From Pezicula radicicola (taxonomy: Eukaryota > Ascomycota > Leotiomycetes > Helotiales > Dermateaceae): DNA of 64,000 nucleotides. The stretch spans positions 254,130 to 318,129 of the forward strand of contig PDUO01000052.1 of NCBI GenBank assembly GCA_003008705.1, read 5' to 3'. Shown here in pieces: positions 43,035 through 54,399 of the stretch. The translations under genes and the position numbers were made by a program. The first letter of the stretch is position 1, and the number at the start of each line of letters is the position of its first letter. The notes beneath the pieces are model-generated. The model was not told the origin of the DNA. It did no database searches and saw only the letters and a list, made by a program, of their open reading frames with translations.

Positions 43035-46000
43035 ATGGTTTCTGCGCCATCACCCAACCTGCATCCCGAACCGAAATCGCCGCCTGCTAAGAGGAACACA
43101 GCATTCGACAATGCCTACAAATCATTCTATGAATGTCTCCCAGACAAAGACCAGATGTTATTTGCACCCTGCGCATCCTCAGAAGACCTTCTAGATGGCC
43201 TGAGAAAACTCAGTAGCTTGGCTAAACATCACGACAAAGAATCATTTCTATCACGTATTTCTGACTTTGCAGCAAGCCTCCAGCCTTACCTAAACATCGT
43301 TGATATCATGGTATCATCTAATCCACAGTATACGGCTTTAGTCTGGGGTGCATTACGATTTGTTTTCCAAGTAAGCATTCCACAACAACTTCGATTCAAA
43401 CTCATACCAGCGACTTAGATTGCAAGCAACTTTTCCACTTTCTTTGAGAAGCTTCTCAAGTTACTGGCCAACTTGTCGAAAACATTCCCCCAGTATGAAC
43501 GAATTGGGAAGTTTTGCACCGAGAACCCAACCTTCACTACGGACTTGAGGAGATACGTGGAGCAGCTTTACGAAGATCTCTTCCAGCTCTTCCTTGCCGT
43601 TGCTAAGGTTTTTACCTCTGGGGAAAGGAGTATGAATTATCCAAAGAGCACTTTCGGCGCAGGCTAAACTATTGCAGAGCTCAAGCGCACGTCGACTGTT
43701 ATTGGCAGCCTCCTATGGAAACCATTTGATATCCGCTTCCATGAGTTCGTACAACGATTCAGTGATCACAGAGATTTCATTCAATTAGAAATTGGTCTGG
43801 TCCAAGCTCGAATGTCTCAGGCCATACAAGATAATGATATTATTGTGAGACAAGAGAAGTTTCTAAATTCTGCAGTTGAGAGCGCCATAGAATGGCTCAA
43901 GAAAATTTCTTCCGAAGGTGAGGAGAGGAGGATCAGAGAGCTGAAAGGTACGTATAACACTTCCGTCGTATTAATGCAAGACGACTAATCCCCCTTAGAT
44001 TCAATCCATGAGCAGCTCAGGAACTGGCTTTCCCCATTACCACTGTCCTATGAAGAATCCTTTCATCGATCCCAAGAGCTGCATGAAAATGATACAAATG
44101 GCTGGATTTTTTTAAGTCCAGAGTTCAGCGCGTGGGCGAGAAACGAATGGAAGACAAGACCTTCAGTTAGTAAACGAAAGCTTGGGGCTAATGGCCTTTG
44201 GATACAAGGTAAGCAGTATGAATGAGAATTACGATTCGTTGGTAACAATCCCTAGGGAAGCCTGGCTGTGGCAAAACAGTGCTGGCATCGTCAATCATCC
44301 AAGGACTCCGCAATGATGCACTCCTCCTGCCGCGAAAGATGGATGTCTACTACTACTTTTTTGATTCCCAGAATTCCGAGGTTTCGGTGACAGTAACTTC
44401 TGTATATAGATCCATCTTGACGCAAATTCTCCACTACCGAAAGCACGAAGAAGCGATGATAGATAAATTTGCATTTTTGCGAACATCTCAATCGGAAGGC
44501 TCAACCATTGCTAGTTCGGCCCAGATTTCCGAACTCATTAAAATCTGCCTCTCATCCTTTGACTGCTTTTTGGTATTTGACGCAATTGATGAGTGCCAAG
44601 ACAACGAGAGGCTCATGGACCTTATCCTCTAGCTCTCTGAAAATTCAACGACCAAGATTATCTTTCTAAGTCGCCCTAACGTCACATCCCTTGTACGAAC
44701 GGTTCCGAAGAAGGGCAGGTTCATGATTTCCAAGGAAACCACTCAGAAGGACATCAAAAAATATCTAAGAACACAAATTAACCTTTTGGTCGAGGATGAT
44801 TACTTTCCACCTGATACAATTGCCGAAAACCTCGTCCATTGCCTGCTGAAAGGAGCAGATGGCATGTTCCTCTGGGCAAAGCTCATGATCGGGTACTTGA
44901 AGTCACCAGCACACACATCGTTGAGAAGGCTCCAAGAAGTTTCTGCTATTATCTTGCCAGAGGAACTCGCCAAAATGTACCGCAGAATTATGGCACTCAT
45001 TGAAAACTCCGACCACGCTCAGCGCAAGCTAGCACAGAGCGCCATAGAATGGACTCTGTATTCCATGACACCGCTAACGTCAAATCAATTACACGAAGCG
45101 TTGGTATTTAACGAAGGAAAACCTTCTGCCGGTACATCAAACAAGTTCAAAGACTTCGAAGATACCATATCCATAGTAACGGGCGGGTTGGTGGAAGTCA
45201 ATCCCCCTACGAACACGGATATGGCAGAGAACGGAGCTTTCGTGCGCTTCATTCACTTGACAGCCATCGATTTCTTTCAATCTAATAGTCTACACAATCA
45301 CGACTTGATTCCCGCAAGATCTATCAGCAACCTTCGCATTTGCCGCACTTGTGTTGGTTGCATCCTTCGCGAGGCTCCGGAAACTCGTCCGGAAACCATT
45401 CTTAGAGAAAACCTAAGTATTCCGAAATTGAGTGACAACCTTGCAAACTACGCAGCAAGAAGTTGGGTACACCATTTTGGGCGGACGTTTGGTGAGGAGC
45501 TAGTCCAGGACTTCAAGCATCTTTCGGAAGTGGTGTCAAGCTTCCTTACCCAACCACTCGCAGTGACCTTTTCGCTAGAATTGTTCTATCGTCTCGGTAA
45601 TGACCAAAAAGGTAATGGTGCAAGATTCTTACAGTTACGTGTGCCATCGGGACTAACGCAATTGGCGAACCTGGGTGTCTCCGATTTATCGCAAGAGGCA
45701 AGCAAGTTAGTGAGCATTTTGACCAACTTCGCGGAAGGGTTATTACTTCTAGAGAAAGACTGGGGTGAAAAGCTTTTACATTCCCCTGAAATCTTGTGGG
45801 ATGAAGCAAGTGTCTTTAGAAAATCGTCTTTCTTGGCTGGAAAGCCGAAGACCCAAGTAACGTCCATGGTTCCCAAAAACCTCGAACATGGCTCTGCAAG
45901 CTCCGACGCTTTGTCGTGCATATCTCAGACTGGAAAGATTCAACACCTGGGAACCGCTACCGCCGTACTTAGCATCTGGCCGTCGGTTTCGTTCAAGAAA

Positions 46001-47344
46001 GCGTGGCAGGAAAAGCAGCCTGTCTGTTACCAGGATTGCAGTGGGTGGGTTGCCCATTACGAGGTGTGGCGCCACGGCGGACGCTCTGATCGAATAGTAG
46101 ACGTCCGAATGCCGCTGGATGCCAACGAAATCTGGATCCAACTACAACAGTCTCTCCGAAGGTGGGGAGGAGCACTGCAGACCTCTTTTCCACTAACGAT
46201 TGGAGAAAGCCTCCTTTGCTTTACCGTCCTCCGCACAGTCTTCAAGGTCAAACCTGAAGAGAAGGGAACGGACGCTAGAATGAAATCTGTTTTAGTTGCG
46301 ATGAACTTCTCGGAAGAGGTCAATCGATTCTGGTCCATTACTGACAGGGAAAACTCGTGGTTCTACACGTACACTTTCAGAATCAGCATCGACGACTGTC
46401 GCCTCTTTTTCTCTAACTCTACGTCGAATACTACACATGGCGAAATATACTCATCACACATCGCGGTATTCGAGATTGAAATGGGAGACGAATTGCGGGT
46501 CAAACTTCAGACTGCTGGTCCTGTCGACGATTTCGATTTGTTGCAGAAGATCTTGTTTCATCCCAATCTTTCAATGGTTACGTTGACATATCCCTACGGC
46601 GTTAAGCTCTGGAATTATAAGCTCAGTACGTATGGCTCTTAAATAAGTTAATAATTTTGTTAACCATAATTAGAGACAACCACAATGAAATTTATATGGG
46701 AAAGAGAGCGAGGAATGTGGTGGAATGGCGATATGTGCTTTTCCACATGTGGTAAATTTGTTCTCATTGCAGGGCAGCAAGAAGGCATTCTATTACCTGA
46801 TCAATATTTATCAGAACTGCTTGACAGCTCGAATTCCTTCGGTGATCAAGGAGAACGAGTTCCTCTATCAGGAGCTCTAGCCAGTTTCGGGAGCACAAAT
46901 GGCAGGGGAGCCCCGTTCACCTTCCAGCCAGGGCAGATTATCAGTTCAACCAGCACAAGGATAGTCTCGCAAGCAATAGGTACTGGAACTATTTCGGTTG
47001 GCGATGTTGGCTCCGTTACTCTGAGCTTGGCAGATGCAAGCGGCAAGAAGGTCAGCGGTTTGCACCTTCTGTCGATTCCGCGCTGGAACCAATCTCAAGA
47101 GACGGCACAGACCATAATTGTGCCAAAGAAAGACTCTACTGCATTCACAATTGTGATGGAAAGGGGTTTGGAAAAGGCATATAGCTTGGACAAGAAGCAA
47201 GAGGAGCACTTTCCACTTGTTATAAAACGAGAAGTTTCGGATATCTATCAGGAAGAGGAAGAGGAGGCCAGTGGAATCAAAAGAGCGCGAAACACTATTT
47301 TATCTGTGGATAAAGGGAAAAGAAAGCGTGGTAGGACTAGATGA
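43035..47344 (+). pseudogene. NACHT STAND (NLR-like) protein, single in-frame TAG
   Basis: Six exons joined by five 47-51 nt introns (43371-43418, 43630-43677, 43948-43998, 44209-44255, 46626-46673) give exactly 1356 codons in one frame. An N-terminal helical domain (CLPDKDQMLFAPC, NPQYTALVWGALRFVFQ, IGSLLWKPFDIRFHEF) is followed by NACHT: Walker A WIQGKPGCGKTVLASS across an intron, Walker B CFLVFDAIDECQDNE, then IIFLSRPN. A winged-helix region (AIEWTLYSMTPLTSNQLHEA) and a long beta-rich C-terminus lead to a basic tail KRKRGRTR. Codon 468 (44630-44632) is TAG, between Walker B and the sensor strand. All other joints are perfect. STAND proteins act as inducible switches in fungal allorecognition. 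The C-terminal repeat type is not clear. Confidence 0.85.
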
Positions 47345-47566
47345 GCAGCAAGGCATAATATCAAGACTACTCACGGGATATTGATTGCAGGACTGCTCTG
47401 AATTAATGGAAAATAAGTTTAGAGCACTAACAAAATCCCTCACTAACTTACCTACTAAAAACCTAATAAAACTCTTTGAAAAGCAATCACTTAATTCAAC
47501 TTAAACTTACCTACTATATAGATTGATTCTTTACGAGATATACGGGGTGGAAGAAAACCCTTCTAC

Positions 47567-48082
47567 TTACTGTTCATGGAGCCGCGCCTCGTTAACGCTC
47601 TCAGAGACCTCGTTCTCTAGAAATTGGATTTGAAGATCTCTCTTCTCACGCCCTACACAGGATATGTACAAGTAGCAGTTATAGTAACGAGGAAAACGCC
47701 GGACAATTTCGATACAATTAGTACAGAGATGTTTAAACCCTTCTACACCGCGCGTTAGACATTGCGTGTTGAGATCAAGGTTATCTGGTGGTGGAGGAAA
47801 CGGATCGTCTTGCGCATCGGCTTTCTGGAATTGGATCTGGAGCTGTCTTCCGATGGGGGTGACATGCAATTGGCAGTTAAGGTAGCGAGGAAATCTTCGG
47901 AGCAAGCTTGTACAGTAATGGCAGAGGCTGGCTCCGTGGCTCTCTATCCCACAGGTTCGGCATCGGGTAGTGGTGGCGGTGTTGTTTGGCTGAGTTGCCT
48001 GTACCCCGGCTTTGTCTTTTTTGTGTTGTTGACCTTGGGTCGAGAGCTTCTTGAAGAAGTTGATGGTTTTAAAGACGGACAT
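47567..48082 (-). CDS. Small protein with two cysteine-rich repeat modules
   Basis: A 171-residue single-exon protein starting MSVFKTINFFKK. Residues 41-85 hold CRTC and LCHYC, then RRFPRYLNCQLHV and GRQLQIQF; residues 108-154 repeat the pattern with LCTNC, RRFPRYYNCYLYI and GREKRDLQIQF. The paired CxxC motifs of module 1 suggest a zinc ribbon; module 2 keeps only one pair and a single Cys. The modules clearly arose by internal duplication. I know no family for it. It is not obviously secreted. Confidence 0.7.
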   Translation of the reverse strand: MSVFKTINFFKKLSTQGQQHKKDKAGVQATQPNNTATTTRCRTCGIESHGASLCHYCTSLLRRFPRYLNCQLHVTPIGRQLQIQFQKADAQDDPFPPPPDNLDLNTQCLTRGVEGFKHLCTNCIEIVRRFPRYYNCYLYISCVGREKRDLQIQFLENEVSESVNEARLHEQ

Positions 48083-48909
48083 ATTTATCTTAGATGTGAG
48101 TTAGTTGGGATATAGTGTTCTAGATTCTTTCTTGGTCGGGTGCTGCGGGTGCTGGATTTGAAGGGTTTATTGTAGATCTCGAGGTTTCTTGCCTTCAAAT
48201 ATATATGCTACACAAAGGTATTGTTCTTGAGCTGCTACAACTTATAACCTATGTTAGCATTATAAGCCTTTGAGAAGAAGAAAATAAAAGAAAGAATATA
48301 AAGAGGATTTCTATAAAGAAAGTATAGGTTCTTTAATAGGTAGAAAGGAAGATTGTTTTATTTTGTTTTCTACGTAAAACAGAAGATAAAGGTAAAGAGA
48401 GTAGACAAAGAGTATATTCTTTAAAACAGATTAAGGCTTCTGCGATATCAGAGAACTAATCGTTAGATAAAGATTATTTTTACTTTAAAATAAAAGATAA
48501 AAAATAAAACAATAGTAAAAGAAAGTATGGATTCTTATAGAAAGAAATTATTTATAGAATAAAGAGTACAATTACTTTTTATACTAAAATAAATAGTTTA
48601 TTACTATATATATATATATCTTATATAAATTTAAAGAGGCAAAACTTAGTTCCGAGTAATATTGTTTTGTCCAACTACAAGAGAGGTCTCATTTTCATTT
48701 TCAAAAATACTAACAATTAGTCTCGGAGATCATAAGTCAATTAAGATGAGGTTATAGGTTTAAAACAAGCTCCTCGATCTTGCTCGTACTCTGAAACCAA
48801 CTTAAGTACTGTGTATATTAGGAGTAACGTGCAAAGGACAAGTATACTTATATATCCTCCACTACATCATTAATTAGACTCAACTCGCGCCTTAGAGGTC
48901 CATCAAAAC
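48083..48909. other. AT-rich spacer between divergent genes
   Basis: Divergent intergenic region with purine-rich, AT-rich sequence (48240-48660), lacking open frames. It should contain promoters for both flanking genes. Confidence 0.5.
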
Positions 48910-50187
48910 ATGTCTACCCAACGCAGAGCTTCCAATTCTCCCACTTTGAAGTTCCTAGTACTCCAACCTCAAGTTTATCATCGTAGCAAAATCCTAAAAA
49001 ATCCTTGGCTGTCCGTCACCTCTTTCTTCCCTGCAATCAAAAAAGTCTGTCAGACAAAGTCCTTCATATCACTAACGGGATGCATATCTCGTGTATATAG
49101 TGCGAAGCCTGCCGAAAGCAGAAGATCCGCTGTGAGAAAAAGAACTCAGTACAGGGCTGTTTACTGTGCACAAAGCGTTCAATACCATGCTCCATTACAT
49201 CCTCTCAAGAACCTCGATACAAAAACAAGGCCCAAGGTTAGTATTTCCCAACACAACTCCTTGGGGGGTTCTTTCTTTCTTTTTTATGAAACTTATCGTG
49301 ATTTTGCAGTTGGTCCAACATGGTTCTTCTCAAGGCTAGCAGAAGCCCAGGGTCCGTTGCTTAACTCACTCGCCGCCGCCCAGCTGGCCCTTCCATCATG
49401 CATAGATGCCCATCTCGTCATGGCTCCTCCGTTACCACCACCAGTCTCCATATTCCATGGCCAAGAGATCATCACAACTCCAAATCAAGGAAATTGGTGT
49501 TTCTTCCGGGATTCAGCTCAGCCGACTTGTTCGACGTACTCGTATCCCAAAATGGAAATGCAAAAGTCGCCAGCATTATTACATGGTGGGAATACGACTG
49601 ACGACGAAGTTTCTTCTCTCATCATGAACATGAAAAGTGCAGAAGAAGAGATGTTTTCTAAAGCTAGACACTATTCAGCTCAACATAATCACCCTTTCTC
49701 GCGCACCACCATCGACCCTCAACATCATTCGGATCTGGGCGTAACCCCCCATCACGCTTTTCCATCATCGAGTAGAGACAAGTATAAAACATCATCTTCC
49801 GTTGCCGCCGCCGACGACGACGACGAGAGTCACGAGACAGCAGCAACAGCTGCATTGTTCCCCTGGCCATTTGACCACAAGGGAGAGTTTGGGTTCAACA
49901 GTCATGATGACCTCGTCCCTCAATCACCAGCTACCGCTTTTCTAAGCCACCATGGATGTACTCAGCTAGGTGAAGAAGAAGATCTTCAGCTTCGAACCCA
50001 CGACGTTGATTATCGGTATACTTTCGCTCCTCCCCCTCCTCCTTATCACCATCCGCTGGATGACCATCATCCCCAAGAGGCACGGAACTTGTTTCGTAGT
50101 AGTAGCATTCAAGAAGCACCACCGACGACGGATACAATGCTTGATTGGTTTGACTTGTCCTCGATCATAAATCTGGAGGAAGAATAA
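48910..50187 (+). CDS. Zn2Cys6 fungal transcription factor
   Basis: Three exons (48910-49044, 49101-49236, 49310-50187) joined in phase give about 382 residues. The second exon encodes the zinc cluster CEACRKQKIRCEKKNSVQGC followed by LLCTKRSIPC, spacing C-x2-C-x6-C-x8-C-x2-C-x6-C, preceded by basic AIKK. The first intron has a CTAAC branch and TATATAG acceptor. Reading straight through exon 1 gives an open frame too, but loses the zinc cluster. The rest is low complexity with His, Ser, Pro and Asp runs; the end is TMLDWFDLSSIINLEEE, an acidic-hydrophobic stretch typical of activation domains. It lacks the usual middle homology region. Target genes unknown. Confidence 0.8.
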   Translation: MSTQRRASNSPTLKFLVLQPQVYHRSKILKNPWLSVTSFFPAIKKVCQTKSFISLTGCISRVYSAKPAESRRSAVRKRTQYRAVYCAQSVQYHAPLHPLKNLDTKTRPKVSISQHNSLGGSFFLFYETYRDFAVGPTWFFSRLAEAQGPLLNSLAAAQLALPSCIDAHLVMAPPLPPPVSIFHGQEIITTPNQGNWCFFRDSAQPTCSTYSYPKMEMQKSPALLHGGNTTDDEVSSLIMNMKSAEEEMFSKARHYSAQHNHPFSRTTIDPQHHSDLGVTPHHAFPSSSRDKYKTSSSVAAADDDDESHETAATAALFPWPFDHKGEFGFNSHDDLVPQSPATAFLSHHGCTQLGEEEDLQLRTHDVDYRYTFAPPPPPYHHPLDDHHPQEARNLFRSSSIQEAPPTTDTMLDWFDLSSIINLEEE

Positions 50188-50492
50188 AACCTGGGCGATT
50201 TTGTGGGGAGGGAGGGAGGGAGGAGAGGAGAGGAGAGGCGGTGGACTGACTAGAAGAGTATGTATGATAGCAATTTTCTTTTTTTACTCGTGGGTTTTCG
50301 GTTTTCCTTCCTACCTAGAAGGAAGGAAGGAAAATAAATGGAGATTTTAATTTGATCTACATTTTACATTTGAAGAACAATTCGTCAACGAGGTGTAAGT
50401 AAGATAGATGTAGAGAGAAGAAAGTGGAAAGATATTACACACGAAATAGCATNCCCCCCTCCTCTCACCTAACCCTCCTCCTCCTCCTCCCT
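50188..50492. other. Purine-rich 3' region and ambiguous base
   Basis: Between convergent genes. Contains GGGAGGGAGGGAGG and GAGAGGAGAGG runs, then C/T-rich sequence. Base 50453 is n beside a C run. Confidence 0.5.
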
Positions 50493-52236
50493 TCATTCCC
50501 ACAGGCTGATCTCATCACTCCGCTGAATGATGGCCGTCGTAATATACTCATGGCTTTCAAAAGCCCGAAAAGCCATCCCCATATACGCCTTCGCGTCCGA
50601 GAGGAGCGCCAGCGCGTTCTCCAACTCCTTAACCTTGGCCGAGCGCTGGAAGAGGCGCCAACGACCCTCCTCTTTGTTTTTCTTCTGCAGGCGCACCCAG
50701 TGCTCGCGGGCGACGATCGAGTTGGTCTTCTCGAGTTGGCTGGAGGCAAGGGCGAGCTTGGGGCGGATTGTCGTGCCGAGGTGTGGGACGTGTTGGGCGA
50801 GGAGGATGAGGTGGGTGAAGAAGTCGATCCAGGTGTCCAGTTGGGCGGCGGAGATGGAGCTGTCGCACCAGGTGAAGTACAAGGGGAAGATGGGTTGGAG
50901 AAGGTAGGTTACAAAGTAGCCGCAGGAATGGGCGTCTTCGGGTCGCGAGCGGAGGAAGAGGGCCATGTTCTTCATGTGCTCGATGATGCGCTCTTCCATT
51001 CGGAGCGTTGCGGCGGAGAACTCTTGGGTCAGGTATTTGATCTCGTTGATCTGGGGGGGAGCGTGTCGAGGATGTCGAGGGTTCTCGCGGATTGTCGAAC
51101 GGCGAATATTGTGCAAAGTTGAGGAGGCTCGACAGGTTGAAGGAGAGGGCTTGCAGTTCCATGGGGAATGTAGCTAGGATGTTATCGTACTGGGTGAGGT
51201 CTTTGACATGCTCAAGAGGTTGGGTGAAGTTCTCCGAGTGAATGTAGATGATCGGTTCGTCGGATCGCAGCGGTTGCATGCAAAACACCAGCAGAGAGCT
51301 GGCCATGGGGATGTGGCAGAGGGGGTTGTGGGCCACGGCATTGCAGAAGACGACATTTCGCTGGACCAGAGGATATGCACAGGCGTGGTAGATGGCAATC
51401 CCAGGGACCATCATCACCGATGTTGATACGGCCAGGACGAACAACAAGCGACGCCAGAAAATGTGCCCGGTGCAGGACCAGAGCCAGCGGAAACATGTCT
51501 TCATCGCGCCTGTCAAGCACGACCAAAGCCAAGCAGGGAAAGATCTGAATGGTGAATCGGTATCGGTTGGTTGTCCTGGACGTTCTCTCCTTCTCGCGGC
51601 GGACTGGTTTCCAACGTACGTGGTGGTCTTGTTGGTAACATTCTTCGTGATATTCACTGGGCCCGCGCTGTACACAAGATGCTGTGTGTTCGTTGTTCCT
51701 GGCTTCGTCCGATCCGCTTTCGGCTGGACTCCAGTGTTCCCAAGGCCCAAAGCACTCGAAGAACATTCAGGCTGTCTTGGGAGGAGTTCATCACCAGCTC
51801 TGCCTCAGTGAGCGAGTGGACGGTTGTATTGTACAGGAGAATCATGATCAGAGCTGCTGTCAGAAGATCCGTAATTCAAAGGCAGAGGCAATGCGGGTTG
51901 GGTGCTGAAGGAAGCAGAAGAAGAAGAAGAAAAAGAAGTCCTGCCGGGAGGTCGGTCGAACGTCTCCTCATTCTGATGATCAACTACTGCCCTCTCTGGT
52001 CTTGGTTTTGATCTTCGTTCTTCCATATCTGCGGAGGAGACTTTCTTACGTTCGGCCGTGGGGAGGCGGTTACTCGCTTTCTTCTCGGCTTGTGCTCGCT
52101 CCAACTCTGCCTGTAAGCGTTGAGTCCTCTCCCTCGCCTCCTTCAACATCTGCCGGGACTTGTCTTTTTTTGTTCTGCGGTCTTGGTCTGGGTCTTGATC
52201 TCGGTCTTGGTCGTTTGGAAGACTTCGGCGGTCCAT
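50493..52236 (-). pseudogene. Single-span membrane protein, broken frames
   Basis: The N-terminal frame (from the ATG at 52236) is charged and coiled-coil-like (MLKEARERTQRLQAELERAQ), then Ser-rich, ending in TGA at 51805. The same frame reopens with a basic segment, a membrane segment (RRLLFVLAVSTSVMMVPGIA) and IPMASSLLVFCMQPLRS, then ELQALSFNLSSLLNFAQYS. The reading then shifts twice near 51100, at a run of seven C, into QINEIKYLTQEFSAATLRME and a helical C-terminus to 50493. Restored, it would resemble a fungal family with one membrane anchor and a long helical lumenal part. Shifts at homopolymers hint at assembly errors; the TGA could lie in an unrecognised intron. Confidence 0.5.
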
Positions 52237-52965
52237 GGGTGATGATGTACTTTTCCGATTACTCTGAGGTCAATTGCGTTCTGATAGATAGCAACAACAG
52301 AAATTGAGAAAGGGCAAAGACGAGGAGGAATGAACGAAATGGGGGATAAAGAAGGGATAAAGAAGGAGAGACAAGTGCGCAAGCGGTAAGGGTTTGTTTG
52401 TTTGCGTGGCGGACGGGATCAACAAAGAAACCAGGAATGTGATGTGAGACGTAGACTGAGACATGCAAACGGCAGCAACCAACAGATATGAAATGTTTCC
52501 ATTTTTTTTTTTTTTTTTGTAGATATAAAATGAGACGTAGAAAATTTATATCAATATAGCATTACTTATCCTAGTTTTTAGTAAGATAATATTCATCTTT
52601 CCTCTCTTTTTCTAATTCTAATTATACAGCAACTCAAATTGGTTTAAATCGAAGAAGAGGAATCCTTCAAGAAGGATTTTGATATTCTTAATATTTAGTC
52701 AATATCACCTCTCCCAAAAACTCGAGCGAGTATCTATTAACCTTGGTAATGATAATAGTAGTATATTACAGTCTCCGACCTGGTCTGAGTCTGGGTCTCA
52801 GGCGAACAGAAGACTCCTGACCCTCGCAAGAAATTCCCTTGCTCGGGCTGCCTCTCCTTCTTTCTTTCACTTATAAGTAAAATAACTCCATTTATAAATA
52901 ACAGCCATCGCAAACATTCTCCCTATCTACCTGCCTATCAAAATTGTCCTCGGACTCTACCTACG
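52237..52965. other. Divergent intergenic region with a long T run
   Basis: Includes an uninterrupted run of about 18 T at 52502-52519 and AT-rich sequence. Probably bears promoters of both flanking genes; no specific element identified. Confidence 0.5.
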
Positions 52966-54045
52966 ATGAATATTAAGGGCTATCCGATCGCAACCCTGCA
53001 AAGCAACCACGTCTTCCGCTGGACTGTTGCAGAGGAAGATATCTTCAATGCCTGGATTCACCAGAACAATCCAGATCCACGCCGCTGCAGAAACAAAGCC
53101 GTTGTAAACGTCGATACTCTACTATCAGACCTTTCTTTCTCAGGCTACAAAGACGTACATACGAATGCAGGACTCTCAGTTCATGATATCATCGAGGACA
53201 AAGTCCGCAGTAAGCTGTATACGAAAGCCCATAAGCTGGCAGCTGCACAGCGAGATACTGGTCCTGGCACGGGGGGGGATCATGATTACAGAAGGGGAAG
53301 AGAGCTTTTGGGCTATGGTACACCAACGACGCAGACGCAAACGGTGGGAAACGTGACAATGAATTTCACGACGCCTTGCCAATATCTACTACCTCAGTAT
53401 CTCCCTGTACATGGCCTACCTTTGAGTCCAGAGCCCCAAGGCCCTCGCCAGGGTCTAAGCATAGCACCTCCCTGTTATTATAAGCCAGCACTACAACCGA
53501 CTTCTGTCAAAGCCTTGGATAATGATGGAGATGAAGAAGGAGGGGACGATTCCGGCCCAAAGACTGAGATACTGCCAAAGGTAGAATTACAACATCCTCA
53601 GGATCCGGCAGACGCAAGACAAGCACTGCACCGTAACAACAACACTGAAGCAATAAACGTAGCCAGTCCTCGCATTCCTAATTTTCAGCCCGAAAAGTCA
53701 CAGCCCTTGCAGTCGACGAGAGCTGGATTAGCAGTTGGTGATGAGACATCTGTCTCTCTACCCTGGAAACAATTACAACGAGCAAGATCAACACGTCCAG
53801 AAGCCGAGACAGAAATGGCAATGTTGTACCAATCCAAGACTAGTGTCCCAGATTCCAATTCTATACCTGTTCCACATCCCGCTTTACAATCCCGAAATCC
53901 CTTCTGCCGTAAGACAGGGACAATAACAAGTTTACCACCACCCAAGCGAGAGGAGAGTGCTGCAAGACCAAGTACTTTGATTGAACTAGCTGAAGATGCT
54001 CAATTCCGGCTTGGTGGCGCGGCGGTGAATCACCTAGAACGCTAG
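52966..54045 (+). CDS. Unknown protein, possible SANT/Myb-like N-terminus
   Basis: A 359-residue single exon. The N-terminal 80 residues (FRWTVAEEDIFNAWIHQNNP and a following helical stretch) resemble, weakly, a SANT/Myb-type helix bundle. The rest is Pro/Gln/Asp-rich and disordered. The stop TAG at 54043 is followed in the same frame by QRQGPEIKQPDPEEYNPA and another TAG, suggesting that the original protein was longer and RIP cut it. Adjacent sequence to the right is strongly RIP-affected. Confidence 0.5.
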   Translation: MNIKGYPIATLQSNHVFRWTVAEEDIFNAWIHQNNPDPRRCRNKAVVNVDTLLSDLSFSGYKDVHTNAGLSVHDIIEDKVRSKLYTKAHKLAAAQRDTGPGTGGDHDYRRGRELLGYGTPTTQTQTVGNVTMNFTTPCQYLLPQYLPVHGLPLSPEPQGPRQGLSIAPPCYYKPALQPTSVKALDNDGDEEGGDDSGPKTEILPKVELQHPQDPADARQALHRNNNTEAINVASPRIPNFQPEKSQPLQSTRAGLAVGDETSVSLPWKQLQRARSTRPEAETEMAMLYQSKTSVPDSNSIPVPHPALQSRNPFCRKTGTITSLPPPKREESAARPSTLIELAEDAQFRLGGAAVNHLER

Positions 54046-54399
54046 CAGCGGCAAGGACCAGAAATCAAACAACCGGATCCAGAAGAATACAACCCCGCCT
54101 AGGAAACAAGACCTACATTTCATCTAATAATTCGTCTAAAAGAACCTCCTCTACAACGACAATCCCCAATTCTACCGCTAACTTTCAAGTCGGTAGAGTA
54201 GGATGTACTAGATATCACATTTATGGAAACCTATACGTCACCGACACAGTTTCTTTATACTCGCTTATCGTACTAATCTTACTCCTAAGGGAGAATTGAA
54301 GCTCCTTAAAAGAGTGCCGAAGTTGGAAATTAGCTCTCTAATGTCGTAGATATAAACTATAGTAGAGAACAGTGGTATTAGTCTAATTCCTTGATTAAG

